Positions 1 through 7,254 of a stretch of DNA of 12,548 bases are shown here, piece after piece (the first letter of the stretch is position 1; the number at the start of each line of letters is the position of its first letter). The DNA comes from Streptosporangiaceae bacterium. GTDB taxonomy: Bacteria; Actinomycetota; Actinomycetes; Streptosporangiales; Streptosporangiaceae. The position numbers were made by a program, and so were the translations under genes. The notes under the pieces are model-generated. The model had not been told where the DNA came from. It worked only from the letters and a program-made list of their open reading frames with translations, and ran no database searches. Location: the NCBI GenBank assembly GCA_030040415.1, contig JASHTT010000456.1, positions 1 through 12,548 of the forward strand, read 5' to 3'.

Positions 1-1602
1 CGGCGGGATGCCGGCGAGCTGGCGCGGCGCCGCTCAGCGCGGCTCGCGGCGCTGGCGTCGGCCGTGACGTGGCTCGTGGCGGGGGTTGTGCTGTTCGGCT
101 GCTACCTGCACATGTCGCGGACAGTTCCGGTCAACTCCGACGGCGCGGCCAACGTGCTGCAGGCCTGGGCGATGCTGCACGGAAACCCGCTGCTGCGCGG
201 CTGGGTCCTGTCTGACGTGTCCTTCTACACCACCGAACTGCCCGAGTACATGCTCATCGAGCTCGTGCACGGCCTGCGCCCGGACGTCGTGCACGTGGGT
301 GCGGCGCTGACCTACACGCTGCTCGTGCTGACCGCGGCCTGGCTGGCCAAGGGCAGCGCGAAGGGCGCGGAGGGGGTGCTGCGCGCGGCGATCGCGGCTG
401 GCATCATGATCGCGCCGCAGCAGTCGAGCGGCTCGGTGTTGCTGCTTGATCCTGACCACCTGGGCAGCGCGGTTCCGGTGCTGCTGCTGTTCGTGCTCAT
501 CGACCGGGCCGGCCGGAAGTGGTACGTGCCCCTCGGCACCTGGCTGCTGCTGTCTTACGCGCTGGTCGCCGATCAGGTACTGCTGATCACCGGGGTGGCG
601 CCGGTGGTGTTCGTCGCTGTCGCCCGCGGGTACGAGCGCGTTGTCAGGCAGCGTAAACCGGCCAGGACTGGCTGGTTCGAGCTGGCCATGGTGGTTGCCG
701 CGCTGGCCGCCGTGCTGACGGCGCGACGCGTGCTGGCCGGCATAGCCGCCAGGGGCGGCTTCCGCGTCTGGCCGGTGAGCAACGCCCTCGCGCCGTTCGC
801 CCAGCTGCCGCACAACCTGCTGCAGGTACTGCAGGGCACGCTGTTGCTGTTCGGCGCGAACTTCCCGGGCGAGCACCTCGGCGTCGCCGCCGCGGTCGCG
901 CTGCTGCACCTGGTCGGAATCGGCCTGGTGATCTGGGCCGTCGGCGCTGCGATCAGGCGGTTTCCTGACTGTGATGTGGCGGCCCAGCTGCTCGTCGCCG
1001 GCGTCGTGTTCAGCGTCGTGGTGTACTGGCTCGGACCCAACGCCGGCCAGCCAGACTCCAGCAGGGAGTTCGCTGCCGTACTGCCGCTAGGCGCCGCGCT
1101 GGCCGGACGGCTGCTGGCCGGACGGCTGCGCCGCGCCAGGCTCACTCCGGCGCTCGGCGCCGTGCTCACCGGCTACGCCGTCGGCTTCGCGCTGGTGGTC
1201 AGCATGGCGGCGGTGCCGGCCCAGAACCAGAGCCTGGCCGACTGGCTCGAGGCGCACGGGCTTACCTACGGCTTGGCCGACTACTGGCTGGCCAACTCGA
1301 CGACCGTGGACAGCGGCGGCAAGGTCGCCGTGCGGGCCATCCGGGTCGGTGACCAGGTCTGGAGCTACAACTGGGAGTCCGAGCCGAGCTGGTACTCGCC
1401 GTCGCAGCACGTCGCGAACTTCGTGGTCATGCCCAGCTACGGGCCAGGACCGTGGGCCATGGCGCCGAGTGCCACCGCGATGCTCAAGACCTTCGGCCAG
1501 CCGGCCGAGGTCTACCTGCTGCCCCACTACACGGTCCTGGTATGGGACAGCAACCTGCTGGCGTCCCGGTCGCTGCGCATGGGAGGCCTGCCGGGACGGT
1601 AG
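1..1602 (+). CDS. Polytopic membrane protein, GT-C glycosyltransferase-like (5' partial)
   Basis: The frame is already open at base 1 with an arginine-rich stretch, so the true start probably lies left of the window; a GTG at 64 is the first in-window candidate and would give 512 residues. About eleven hydrophobic segments are visible, starting at the tryptophan coded near base 70 and ending near base 1215, followed by a soluble C-terminal tail of roughly 120 residues. Just after the first membrane segment comes VNSDGAANVLQAWAMLHGNP: an acidic residue in the first outer loop is the usual place for the catalytic or metal-binding aspartate of GT-C glycosyltransferases. That makes a lipid-linked sugar transferase plausible, but the substrate cannot be read from the sequence and the assignment is inference. 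The cytosolic arginine-rich N-terminus fits the positive-inside rule. The stop is TAG, 38 bases before the FKBP lipoprotein, so the two may be cotranscribed. Confidence 0.8.
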   Translation, partial: RRDAGELARRRSARLAALASAVTWLVAGVVLFGCYLHMSRTVPVNSDGAANVLQAWAMLHGNPLLRGWVLSDVSFYTTELPEYMLIELVHGLRPDVVHVGAALTYTLLVLTAAWLAKGSAKGAEGVLRAAIAAGIMIAPQQSSGSVLLLDPDHLGSAVPVLLLFVLIDRAGRKWYVPLGTWLLLSYALVADQVLLITGVAPVVFVAVARGYERVVRQRKPARTGWFELAMVVAALAAVLTARRVLAGIAARGGFRVWPVSNALAPFAQLPHNLLQVLQGTLLLFGANFPGEHLGVAAAVALLHLVGIGLVIWAVGAAIRRFPDCDVAAQLLVAGVVFSVVVYWLGPNAGQPDSSREFAAVLPLGAALAGRLLAGRLRRARLTPALGAVLTGYAVGFALVVSMAAVPAQNQSLADWLEAHGLTYGLADYWLANSTTVDSGGKVAVRAIRVGDQVWSYNWESEPSWYSPSQHVANFVVMPSYGPGPWAMAPSATAMLKTFGQPAEVYLLPHYTVLVWDSNLLASRSLRMGGLPGR

Positions 1603-1640
1603 GCTGGCTGAGATCTTGCAGCTACCCTCCGAGGAATCCC

Positions 1641-2606
1641 ATGCGTCGCAAAGCCGCGTCCCTCCTGATCCTGTTTGTCGCCTGCGCCGCCGCCTTGGTT
1701 GGTTGCGGGTCGTCAGCTCCAGCCGCCGCCCCGAACACGAATGCCCAGGTCAAGGTGACCGGCAGCTTCGGGCAGGCGGCAAACGTCACGATTCCGAAGG
1801 CTGACCCCAGCGGCAAGCTGGCCATCAGCACGCCGATCAAGGGCACCGGCGCGACGGTGGCGTCGGGCAACGCGATCCTGGCCGAGATAACCCTCTACAA
1901 GTGGAGCAAGAAGACCAGCACGCTGATCGACAGCACCTACGCCGAGGGACCGCAGATGGTGCCGTCGGACCTGGGCCTGACCGGGCTGAGCGAGGCGCTG
2001 AAGGGCGCCACCATCGGCAGCCGGATAGTGGCCGTGCTGCCGCCGAAGTACGGTTACGGCTCGGGCGGCAACTCTGAGCTGGAGATCACCGGGTCCGACA
2101 CGCTCGTGTGGGTCCTCGACGTCCTCCAGCAGTACTCGCCGACGGCGTCGGCGACCGGCACGCACGTCTCCGACGGGGGCGGGAAGCTGCCCACGGTGAC
2201 CGCCAAGACCGGCCAGGAGCCGGTGGTGACCATACCGAAGAACTCGCCGCCGACCTCGCTGTCGGTGACCACGCTGGTCAAGGGCTCCGGGCCGGTGGTG
2301 GCCACCGGCGACACGCTGGTCACCCAGTACGTGGGTGTCATCTGGCGTACCGGAAAGGTGTTCAGCGCTAGCTGGCCGTCGTCGTCGGAGCCGACATCGG
2401 TGCCGTTCAGCTTCCAGCTCGGCTCGGGTGTGGTCACCGGGTTCAGCGAGGGCCTGAAGAATGTGCGGGTCGGCAGCCGGGTCATGATCGTCATTCCGCC
2501 GAGTCTTGGCTACGGCAAGAGCGGCGAGTCCAGCGCCGGCATCAAGGGCACCGACACGCTGGTCTTCGTCGTCGACGTGCTCGGCCTGCAGTCGCCGACC
2601 ACCTAG
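1641..2606 (+). CDS. Tandem-domain FKBP-type peptidyl-prolyl cis-trans isomerase, lipoprotein
   Basis: The product has 321 residues. The ATG at 1641 has GAGGA five bases upstream and directly begins a lipoprotein signal peptide: MRRK, a hydrophobic core, then the lipobox LVGC with Cys22 as the lipidation site, so it should be anchored on the outer face of the membrane. A longer frame opens at 1452 but would bury this signal peptide. Two FKBP domains follow, at about residues 60-163 and 207-316, joined by a Ser/Thr/Gly-rich linker. Domain 1 ends its core with LPPKYGYG and keeps an aspartate (Asp97) near the usual catalytic position. Domain 2 is closer to the family in sequence (GKVF, PFSFQLG, VVTGFSEGL, IPPSLGYG) but has Ser242 where FKBPs normally carry Asp, and Phe where FKBP12 has the pocket-floor Trp. 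The expected role is folding of exported proteins; FKBP genes near the pafA/pafBC locus are common in actinobacteria. Confidence 0.93.
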   Translation: MRRKAASLLILFVACAAALVGCGSSAPAAAPNTNAQVKVTGSFGQAANVTIPKADPSGKLAISTPIKGTGATVASGNAILAEITLYKWSKKTSTLIDSTYAEGPQMVPSDLGLTGLSEALKGATIGSRIVAVLPPKYGYGSGGNSELEITGSDTLVWVLDVLQQYSPTASATGTHVSDGGGKLPTVTAKTGQEPVVTIPKNSPPTSLSVTTLVKGSGPVVATGDTLVTQYVGVIWRTGKVFSASWPSSSEPTSVPFSFQLGSGVVTGFSEGLKNVRVGSRVMIVIPPSLGYGKSGESSAGIKGTDTLVFVVDVLGLQSPTT

Positions 2607-3727
2607 CAGTGCTGGCCCGGGGGGTCGTCCCCCCGGGCCCCCGGGGCTAGATGCGCGGCGTGGCGGCCGGCCGCTGCGGCGGCGAGGAAGTAGGCGAGCT
2701 CGTCGTCCAGGCGCCGGCCCATCGTCGAGAGCGGCACCGGGCAGGCACGCAGCGCCTCCGGCAGGCCGTCCACGCTGACCCGGACGAGGTTGTGGCGTGC
2801 GGCCAGCGGCTCAGCGGCGGCCGACAGCGCGTCCCCGAAACTCCCGCCGAGCTCGGGCAGCACGATGTCGGCCCTGGCCAGGGCGACGCGGCCATAGGCG
2901 GTCAGGCTGTGGTGAGAGATGCCGCGATGGCGCTCGCGGTCGTCCTGCTGGCTCAGCCGGAGCGAGCCAACGGGCCGGCCGCCCAGTGCCGCCACCGCGT
3001 TGACGGCCTCGCCGGCGGCCACACCGGAAAAGCCCCAGCGAGTGCCCGTGCCGAGGTTTCCCGGTCCCGGGGTGACCACCGCGATCTCGGCGCCGAGCAC
3101 GTGCCTGGCCGCGAGCAGGCCACTATGCAGCGAGACCGCCTCCAGGTCGCCGCCGAACGCCTGGCCGACCGTCACGGTGCCGGCCAGCCAGCCCGCCTCC
3201 GTCAGCGCGGCCGTGGTACGGGAGAACCATGCGGGCAGCGCCCCGCCGTCCTGCATCACGTATCCGACCCGCGGCGACCCGCCCGCGTCATCCGGTCCGC
3301 GGTGACCAGGCCTGCTCGCCAGGTAGCCGGCCACGATGGCAGGCAGGGCGGAGTGCAAGTCGGCCACCACGACCGGCATGCCGTCGATGTCGTCGGCGTC
3401 GCGCAGCAGCCGGTGGAATTCCTCCTCCACGCCGAGCACGCGCGCTTGCAGCGGGGTGTAGCGGGCCTTCATCAGGTGGCCGGGCCCGTCGGGATCCGGC
3501 GGCAGCCTGTCGGGGATCGCCACGACCAGCGCGTAGCCGCCGGTGCCGAGCCGGAGGGCGAGGGCACTGACGTTCAGCAGGACTCTGTCGCCGACCACCG
3601 GTGTCCCGACCAGGCGCGGGTAGGCCAGGGCCGCCACGGCCTGCCCGGCTACATCCACGGTCAACTCGACGGCCCCTGGCCACGATCTGCCGAGAGCGGA
3701 AACCTCGCCAGTACGCCACCAGATCAC
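2603..3727 (-). CDS. DUF3866 family protein
   Basis: The product has 374 residues. It matches what I know of the actinobacterial DUF3866 family over its length: an opening like MIWWRTGEVSALGRSWPGA, then YPRLVGTPVVGDRVLLN, GTGGYALVVAIPD, the ARYTPLQARVLGVEE segment, VVVADLHSALPA, YVMQDGGALPAWFSRT, TVGQAFGGDLEAV, PGPGNLGTGTRWGFSGVAAG and RHRGISHHSLTAYGRVAL. No biochemical function is established to my knowledge, and none is proposed. No signal peptide or membrane segment is seen. The start is GTG at 3727 with no Shine-Dalgarno; a TACCCT element at -12 to -7 suggests a leaderless message. The last 15 or so residues (after GRHAA) lie beyond the usual end of the family as I recall it and are encoded by the G/C hairpin. 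The stop shares a CTAG with the FKBP stop. The gene is divergent from pafB, 50 bases away, as part of the conserved neighbourhood. Confidence 0.9.
   Translation of the reverse strand: MIWWRTGEVSALGRSWPGAVELTVDVAGQAVAALAYPRLVGTPVVGDRVLLNVSALALRLGTGGYALVVAIPDRLPPDPDGPGHLMKARYTPLQARVLGVEEEFHRLLRDADDIDGMPVVVADLHSALPAIVAGYLASRPGHRGPDDAGGSPRVGYVMQDGGALPAWFSRTTAALTEAGWLAGTVTVGQAFGGDLEAVSLHSGLLAARHVLGAEIAVVTPGPGNLGTGTRWGFSGVAAGEAVNAVAALGGRPVGSLRLSQQDDRERHRGISHHSLTAYGRVALARADIVLPELGGSFGDALSAAAEPLAARHNLVRVSVDGLPEALRACPVPLSTMGRRLDDELAYFLAAAAAGRHAAHLAPGARGDDPPGQHC
2614..2639. terminator. Intrinsic hairpin between convergent genes
   Basis: GGCCCGGGGGG at 2614-2624 pairs perfectly with CCCCCCGGGCC at 2629-2639 around a TCGT tetraloop, giving an 11-bp all-G/C stem. 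It begins eight bases after the FKBP stop. There is no U-tract on either strand, which is common for actinobacterial terminators. The symmetrical stem can act in both directions, but for the minus-strand DUF3866 gene it lies inside the coding frame, upstream of that gene's stop at 2603-2605. Confidence 0.8.
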
Positions 3728-3733
3728 GAAGGC

Positions 3734-3739
3734 AGGGTA
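3734..3739 (-). promoter_or_regulatory. Probable -10 element of a leaderless promoter for DUF3866
   Basis: On the minus strand this reads TACCCT, which fits the actinobacterial TANNNT -10 pattern. It sits at -12 to -7 relative to the GTG start at 3727, the distance at which transcription would begin on the start codon itself. No Shine-Dalgarno is present between it and the GTG, which supports leaderless translation. No good -35 hexamer is seen. Confidence 0.5.
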
Positions 3740-3743
3740 GCGT
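3738..3743 (+). promoter_or_regulatory. Possible -10 element for pafB
   Basis: TAGCGT on the plus strand fits TANNNT and would put a transcription start near 3750, about 28 bases before the pafB ATG and upstream of its Shine-Dalgarno. It overlaps the minus-strand -10 by the TA at 3738-3739. There is no recognisable -35, and the motif is short, so this is a weak call. Confidence 0.3.
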
Positions 3744-3777
3744 CAGGTGCGAGCCGGGGGCGGCGGAAGAGGTGCTG

Positions 3778-4728
3778 ATGTCCAGGCGGAAGACGGAGCG
3801 GCTGCTGAGCCTGGTTGTCTGCCTGCTGTCGGCGCGCAGGTACCTGACCGCCGCGCAGATCAGGGCCGCGGTGCCTGGCTATCCGGAGTCCTTCGACGCT
3901 TTCAAGCGCATGTTCGAGCGGGATAAGGACGAGCTCCGCGAACTGGGCATTCCACTGGAGACCGGGATGAACCCGGGGGACGAGGAGTCGGGCTACCGGA
4001 TAACCCGCCAGGCCTACGAGCTGCCGGACATCAGGCTGGAGCCCGACGAGGCGGCCATCCTGGGCCTTGCGGCTCGGGTGTGGCGCCGCGCTGAGCTTGC
4101 CGGGGCGGCCGAGGGGGCGCTGCTCAAGCTCCGCGCCGCTGGGATCGACGCGCAGGACATGAGCCAGCCCGGGATAGAGCCGAGGCTGCAGACGCCTGAT
4201 CCCGCGTTCCGCCTGCTGTACGAGGCGGTCAGGGACGCTAGGCCGGTGAGCTTCAGCCACCAGACGGCGGGCCGGGGCACCAGCCAGGTCCGGCACGTCG
4301 AGCCCTGGGGTGTGGTGAACAGGCGGGGCCGGTGGTACGTGGTCGGGCACGACACCGACCGGGGCGAGCAGCGGGTGTTCCGGATGAGCCGGATCGACGG
4401 GCCGGTCAGCTTCACCGGGCCGCCGGGTTCCGTCAGCGTGCCTCCGGACACCGACGTCCGCGCCGCCGTGCGGGTCTGGGACACCGAGCCGTCCACGCCG
4501 CGGACCTGCGTGATCCGGCTGCGCGCCGGCGCCGGGCACGGCCTGCGCAGGCACGCCATCCACATCGACCCCGCCGACCAGCCCGGCTGGGACCTCGTCG
4601 AGCTCACCTTCACCGAAGTCGGCTGGTGGAGCGAGCAGCTCGCCTGGTTCGGGCCTGACGTCGTCGTGCTCGAGCCGACTGACCTGCGCGACGCGGTCAT
4701 CGGACGGCTCAAGGGAGTCACGGCATGA
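3778..4728 (+). CDS. pafB: PafB, WYL-domain subunit of the DNA-damage activator PafBC
   Basis: The product has 316 residues, about normal for PafB. The ATG at 3778 has GGAAGAGG five bases upstream. Residues 1-75 form the N-terminal winged-helix region (RKTERLLSLVVCLLSARRYL, then FDAFKRMFERDKDELRELGI). The WYL domain covers about 140-210, with the core GRWYVVGHD and then RVFRMSRIDG. A C-terminal WCX-like extension runs to the end with the GWDLVELTF segment. In mycobacteria PafB and PafC form a heterodimeric transcription activator that drives most of the LexA/RecA-independent DNA-damage response by helping RNA polymerase at promoters with a TTGTC-type motif; the WYL domains are the ligand-sensing part. 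The name (proteasome accessory factor) reflects its position beside pafA, not a role in pupylation. The stop overlaps the pafC start as ATGA, so the two subunits are translationally coupled. Confidence 0.95.
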   Translation: MSRRKTERLLSLVVCLLSARRYLTAAQIRAAVPGYPESFDAFKRMFERDKDELRELGIPLETGMNPGDEESGYRITRQAYELPDIRLEPDEAAILGLAARVWRRAELAGAAEGALLKLRAAGIDAQDMSQPGIEPRLQTPDPAFRLLYEAVRDARPVSFSHQTAGRGTSQVRHVEPWGVVNRRGRWYVVGHDTDRGEQRVFRMSRIDGPVSFTGPPGSVSVPPDTDVRAAVRVWDTEPSTPRTCVIRLRAGAGHGLRRHAIHIDPADQPGWDLVELTFTEVGWWSEQLAWFGPDVVVLEPTDLRDAVIGRLKGVTA

Positions 4729-5705
4729 CCGGGTCTTCGGCAGCGCGCGTGCAGACCGCGACCGAACGGTTGCAGCGGTTGCTGGCGCTCGTTCCCTATG
4801 TCCTCTCCAGGAACGTGGTCGGCATGCGCCAGGTCGCTGAAGACTTTGGGGTCACCGAGGACGAGCTGGTCGACGACCTGAACATGCTGTGGTGCGTCGA
4901 GCTGCGCTCGCCGGATCCTTACTGCCCGATCGACCTGTCCTACGAGGGCGGCGAGATCGTGGTCACCGAGGCGGAAGCTATCGGCAGGCCGCTGCGGCTC
5001 GGCGTGGACGAGGCCAGCGCGCTGCTCGTGGCGCTGCGCTGGCTTGCCGAGCTGCCGGCCATCGGCGACGGGACGGCGCTGAGCCGGACGATCGCGAAAC
5101 TGGAGGCGGCGGCGGGCACCGCCAGTGCGCCGAGCGCTCAGGTGGCGGTCGTCGACGTGGGCCCGGCGGAGTGGGCCGCCGCTCAGGTCACCGACGCGCT
5201 CAGCAGGGACAAGCTGCTGCACATCGCCTACTACGTGCCGGGCAGGGACGAGGCCACCGAGCGGGACGTCGACCCCATGCGCCTGCTGGAGGTGGAGGGG
5301 CGTAGTTATCTGGAGGGCTGGTGCCGCAGCGCGCAGGCCGTCCGGTTGTTCCGGCTTGACCGGATCATGGCCATTGACGTGCTCGATGAGGACAAACACG
5401 TGCCCGTCGGGGCACAGCAGCGCGATGTGGACAGCGCCCGCAGTCTGTTCGAGCCGTCACCGGACGACGCGCGGATCGTGTTCGAGCTGGGCCCGGCTGG
5501 CCGGTGGGTGGCCGACTACTACCCGTGCGAGACCACGGAAGAGCTAGCCGACGGGTGGCTGCGGGTGAGCCTGCGGACTCCCGACACCGTGTGGGTGCGG
5601 AGGCTGGCGCTCCGGCTCGGCGAAGACGGTCGGCTGTCCTCGCCGAGGGAGCTAGCCGACCAGGTCATGGCCGACGCCGCGGCTGCGCTCGACAACTACT
5701 CGTGA
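4725..5705 (+). CDS. pafC: PafC, WYL-domain subunit of the DNA-damage activator PafBC
   Basis: The product has 326 residues and begins at the ATG that overlaps the pafB stop by four bases. The N-terminal region (RLQRLLALVPYVLSRNVVGM, VAEDFGVTEDELVDDLNML) is a winged helix-turn-helix. The WYL domain spans about 150-216, with PMRLLEVEGRSYLEGWC followed by RLFRLDRI; here the WYL triplet itself is degenerate (SYL at residues 194-196), as is common in PafC. A WCX-like C-terminal extension follows, including GRWVADYYPCETTEEL. It is the obligate partner of PafB: known family biology is that each contributes a DNA-binding domain and a WYL domain to the complex. The stop is TGA, 153 bases before tatA. 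Confidence 0.95.
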   Translation: MTGSSAARVQTATERLQRLLALVPYVLSRNVVGMRQVAEDFGVTEDELVDDLNMLWCVELRSPDPYCPIDLSYEGGEIVVTEAEAIGRPLRLGVDEASALLVALRWLAELPAIGDGTALSRTIAKLEAAAGTASAPSAQVAVVDVGPAEWAAAQVTDALSRDKLLHIAYYVPGRDEATERDVDPMRLLEVEGRSYLEGWCRSAQAVRLFRLDRIMAIDVLDEDKHVPVGAQQRDVDSARSLFEPSPDDARIVFELGPAGRWVADYYPCETTEELADGWLRVSLRTPDTVWVRRLALRLGEDGRLSSPRELADQVMADAAAALDNYS

Positions 5706-5858
5706 TCGGGGGAGATTATTCTGCTATGCCTTCTTAACGAGTTGGCCACTGGAACTCTGCCAGGACGACACGTAGGGTCGCTTGCATGGAGGCACGTGTA
5801 GACTCTGGGCGACGGCATTCCGGACCCCGAACGCCTTGCTGAATGGGGACTGATCGAG

Positions 5859-6215
5859 ATGTTTGATCCGAGCGCGCCACATATCATCATCCTGCTGATC
5901 GTGGTATTGCTCCTTTTCGGTGCTCGGCGGCTCCCCGGCGCGGCGAAGTCGCTCGGTGAGTCCATGCACATCTTCAAGAAGTCCGTGCAGGGGCTCGACG
6001 TAGACGCTCCTCCTGGCGGTCCTACGGCGGCGACCCCGCAGCCGACGAACACGCTGACGTCGCCGATGTCGTCGGCCACCAGCATCGGGGCGGCCCCGGA
6101 CACGACGCAGCAGCAGCTGGCGGACCTGCAGCGGCAGCTAGCCGACCTGCAGCGGCAGACGTCGAACGGGAACGGCAGCCAGCTTTCCGAGACTCAGACC
6201 AGCCAGCCGTTCTAG
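5859..6215 (+). CDS. tatA: TatA/Hcf106-family Sec-independent translocase subunit
   Basis: The product has 118 residues. It has a short outer N-terminus, one membrane helix at about residues 7-20 (IIILLIVVLLLF), the Phe20-Gly21 hinge typical of TatA, and an amphipathic helix at about 22-44 (ARRLPGAAKSLGESMHIFKK). An acidic, Pro/Thr-rich tail follows. TatA subunits oligomerise to form or weaken the membrane pathway through which TatC delivers folded proteins with twin-arginine signals. Residues 86-99 carry two copies of the heptad LADLQRQ, predicting a short coiled coil that is not part of the usual TatA core; the DNA is a near-perfect 21-base tandem repeat. GGGGA nine bases upstream of the ATG can serve as ribosome-binding site. 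It could also be called TatB-like by the long tail, but the FG hinge and position before tatC match actinobacterial tatA. Confidence 0.95.
   Translation: MFDPSAPHIIILLIVVLLLFGARRLPGAAKSLGESMHIFKKSVQGLDVDAPPGGPTAATPQPTNTLTSPMSSATSIGAAPDTTQQQLADLQRQLADLQRQTSNGNGSQLSETQTSQPF
6114..6155 (+). repeat. Two-copy 21-base tandem repeat inside tatA
   Basis: Bases 6114-6134 and 6135-6155 are identical at 19 of 21 positions and are followed by a further CAG. In frame they encode QLADLQR twice, i.e. two heptads of a short amphipathic helix in the TatA tail. A recent local duplication or slippage is the simplest origin. Confidence 0.8.
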
Positions 6216-6227
6216 CTGGGGTCCGAC

Positions 6228-7178
6228 GTGGTTATGTCGGATGACGGGGTCGATGTCGCCCCCGGCGAGGAGTATCCCGGGCTGAAGTACGGGCCACGCT
6301 CGCGGAGCAATCCGCAAGCGCGGATGCCGCTGATGGAGCACATCCGGGAACTGCGCAACCGGGTCATCAAGATCGCTGTCGTGCTGACCATCGGCTCGGT
6401 CATCGGCTGGTTCGTGTACCCGCACGTCTGGCACTTCATCCAGCAGCCGTACTGCAAGATCCCGCATCTGACCTCGCTGTCGATCGGGAACACCAAGGAC
6501 TGCCACACGCTGTACGTCAGCGGGATCTTCGACGGGCTGTTCCTTAAGCTGCAGGTGTCGATCATCGTCGGCGCGATCCTGTCGTGCCCGGTCTGGCTGT
6601 ACCAGCTCTGGGCGTTCATCGCGCCGGGCCTGTACGCACGGGAGCGCCGCTGGGCGTACTTCTTCGCGGGGGCTGCCGTTCCGCTCTTCGTGGGCGGCGG
6701 CGCCATGGCCTACTTCGCGATGACCAAGGGCCTGCGCTTCCTGCTTGACCTGCTGCCGCCCGGTGTCGTGCCGCTGATCACGATCAACAACTACCTGAGC
6801 TACGCCGAGGCGATGCTGTTTATCTTCGGCCTGGCGTTCGAGCTGCCACTGGTCTTCGTGCTGCTCAACCTGGCCGGGGTGCTGACGCACCAGCGGTTCA
6901 GGAAGTGGCGGCGGATGATCATCTTCCTGGTGTTCGCGTTCGCCGCGTTCTTCACCCCGAGCCCGGACCCGATCAGCATGCTGCTGCTTGCGGTCCCCTG
7001 CGTGGTCCTGGTCGAGGCGTCGGAGATCTTCATCTACGTGCACGACCGCCGCAGGGCGAGGCAGGGGAGCCTGGAGTACCCCGGCCTCACCCAGGAAGAG
7101 GTGGAGAAGTACGGGCTGACGAACGCGCTCAATGGCGCCGACGGCGGACCGGACTCCCCGGCTGGTCGCCGCAGCTAG
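6228..7178 (+). CDS. tatC: TatC, Sec-independent translocase receptor subunit
   Basis: The product has 316 residues from GTG at 6228, chosen because GGGG at 6218-6221 sits six bases upstream; the ATG at 6234 is an alternative that would shorten it by two residues. TatC recognises twin-arginine signal peptides at the cytoplasmic face. After a 33-residue N-terminal extension the family signature MPLMEHIRELRNRV appears at 33-46. Six membrane helices are visible at about 47-65, 102-123, 143-163, 193-216, 229-243 and 250-270. Known key positions are present: Glu139 in FIAPGLYARERR (E103 of E. coli), Glu205 in FGLAFELP (E170), and the TPSPDPISMLLLAVP stretch before helix 6 with Glu263. Cys76 and Cys92 both lie in the first outer loop and could form a disulfide. 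The gene starts 12 bases after tatA and should be in the same message; tatB is absent here. Confidence 0.96.
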   Translation: MVMSDDGVDVAPGEEYPGLKYGPRSRSNPQARMPLMEHIRELRNRVIKIAVVLTIGSVIGWFVYPHVWHFIQQPYCKIPHLTSLSIGNTKDCHTLYVSGIFDGLFLKLQVSIIVGAILSCPVWLYQLWAFIAPGLYARERRWAYFFAGAAVPLFVGGGAMAYFAMTKGLRFLLDLLPPGVVPLITINNYLSYAEAMLFIFGLAFELPLVFVLLNLAGVLTHQRFRKWRRMIIFLVFAFAAFFTPSPDPISMLLLAVPCVVLVEASEIFIYVHDRRRARQGSLEYPGLTQEEVEKYGLTNALNGADGGPDSPAGRRS

Positions 7179-7218
7179 CGCCTGACCGGCCCGGCGACGG
7201 CAGCCGCGACGCTGCCAG

Positions 7219-7247
7219 TTAACCAGCTTGCCCGACCCGCCTACGCT
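7219..7247 (+). promoter_or_regulatory. Probable leaderless promoter of helY
   Basis: TTAACC at 7219-7224 (four of six matches to TTGACA), a 17-base spacer, and TACGCT at 7242-7247 (fits TANNNT). The -10 ends seven bases before the ATG at 7255, so transcription would start at or next to the start codon. The only possible Shine-Dalgarno (AGG, 7248-7250) is weak and too close. This gives helY its own start independent of the tat genes. Confidence 0.55.
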
Positions 7248-7254
7248 AGGCGCT

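Noticed and set aside
638..665. TTGTCA followed by GGCAGCG, resembling the PafBC-responsive promoter motif
   Set aside because: It is deep inside the first gene and lacks a TANNNT at the expected distance. No such motif or LexA-type palindrome was found upstream of pafB.
2651..3778. 375-codon plus-strand open frame opposite the DUF3866 gene
   Set aside because: The minus-strand frame matches the DUF3866 family along its whole length; the plus-strand translation is compositionally biased noise.
4014..5399. 461-codon open frame on the minus strand across pafB and pafC
   Set aside because: It is antisense to two well-recognised genes, is Arg/Pro/Ser-rich, and shows no family motif. Long antisense frames are normal at this G+C content.
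5706..5858. Promoter for tatA in the 153-base gap after pafC
   Set aside because: Several TANNNT matches (TATTCT 5717, TAGGGT 5773, TAGACT 5799) and a GGAACT at 5751 are present, but none pairs with a good partner hexamer at the right spacing, so I could not choose one.
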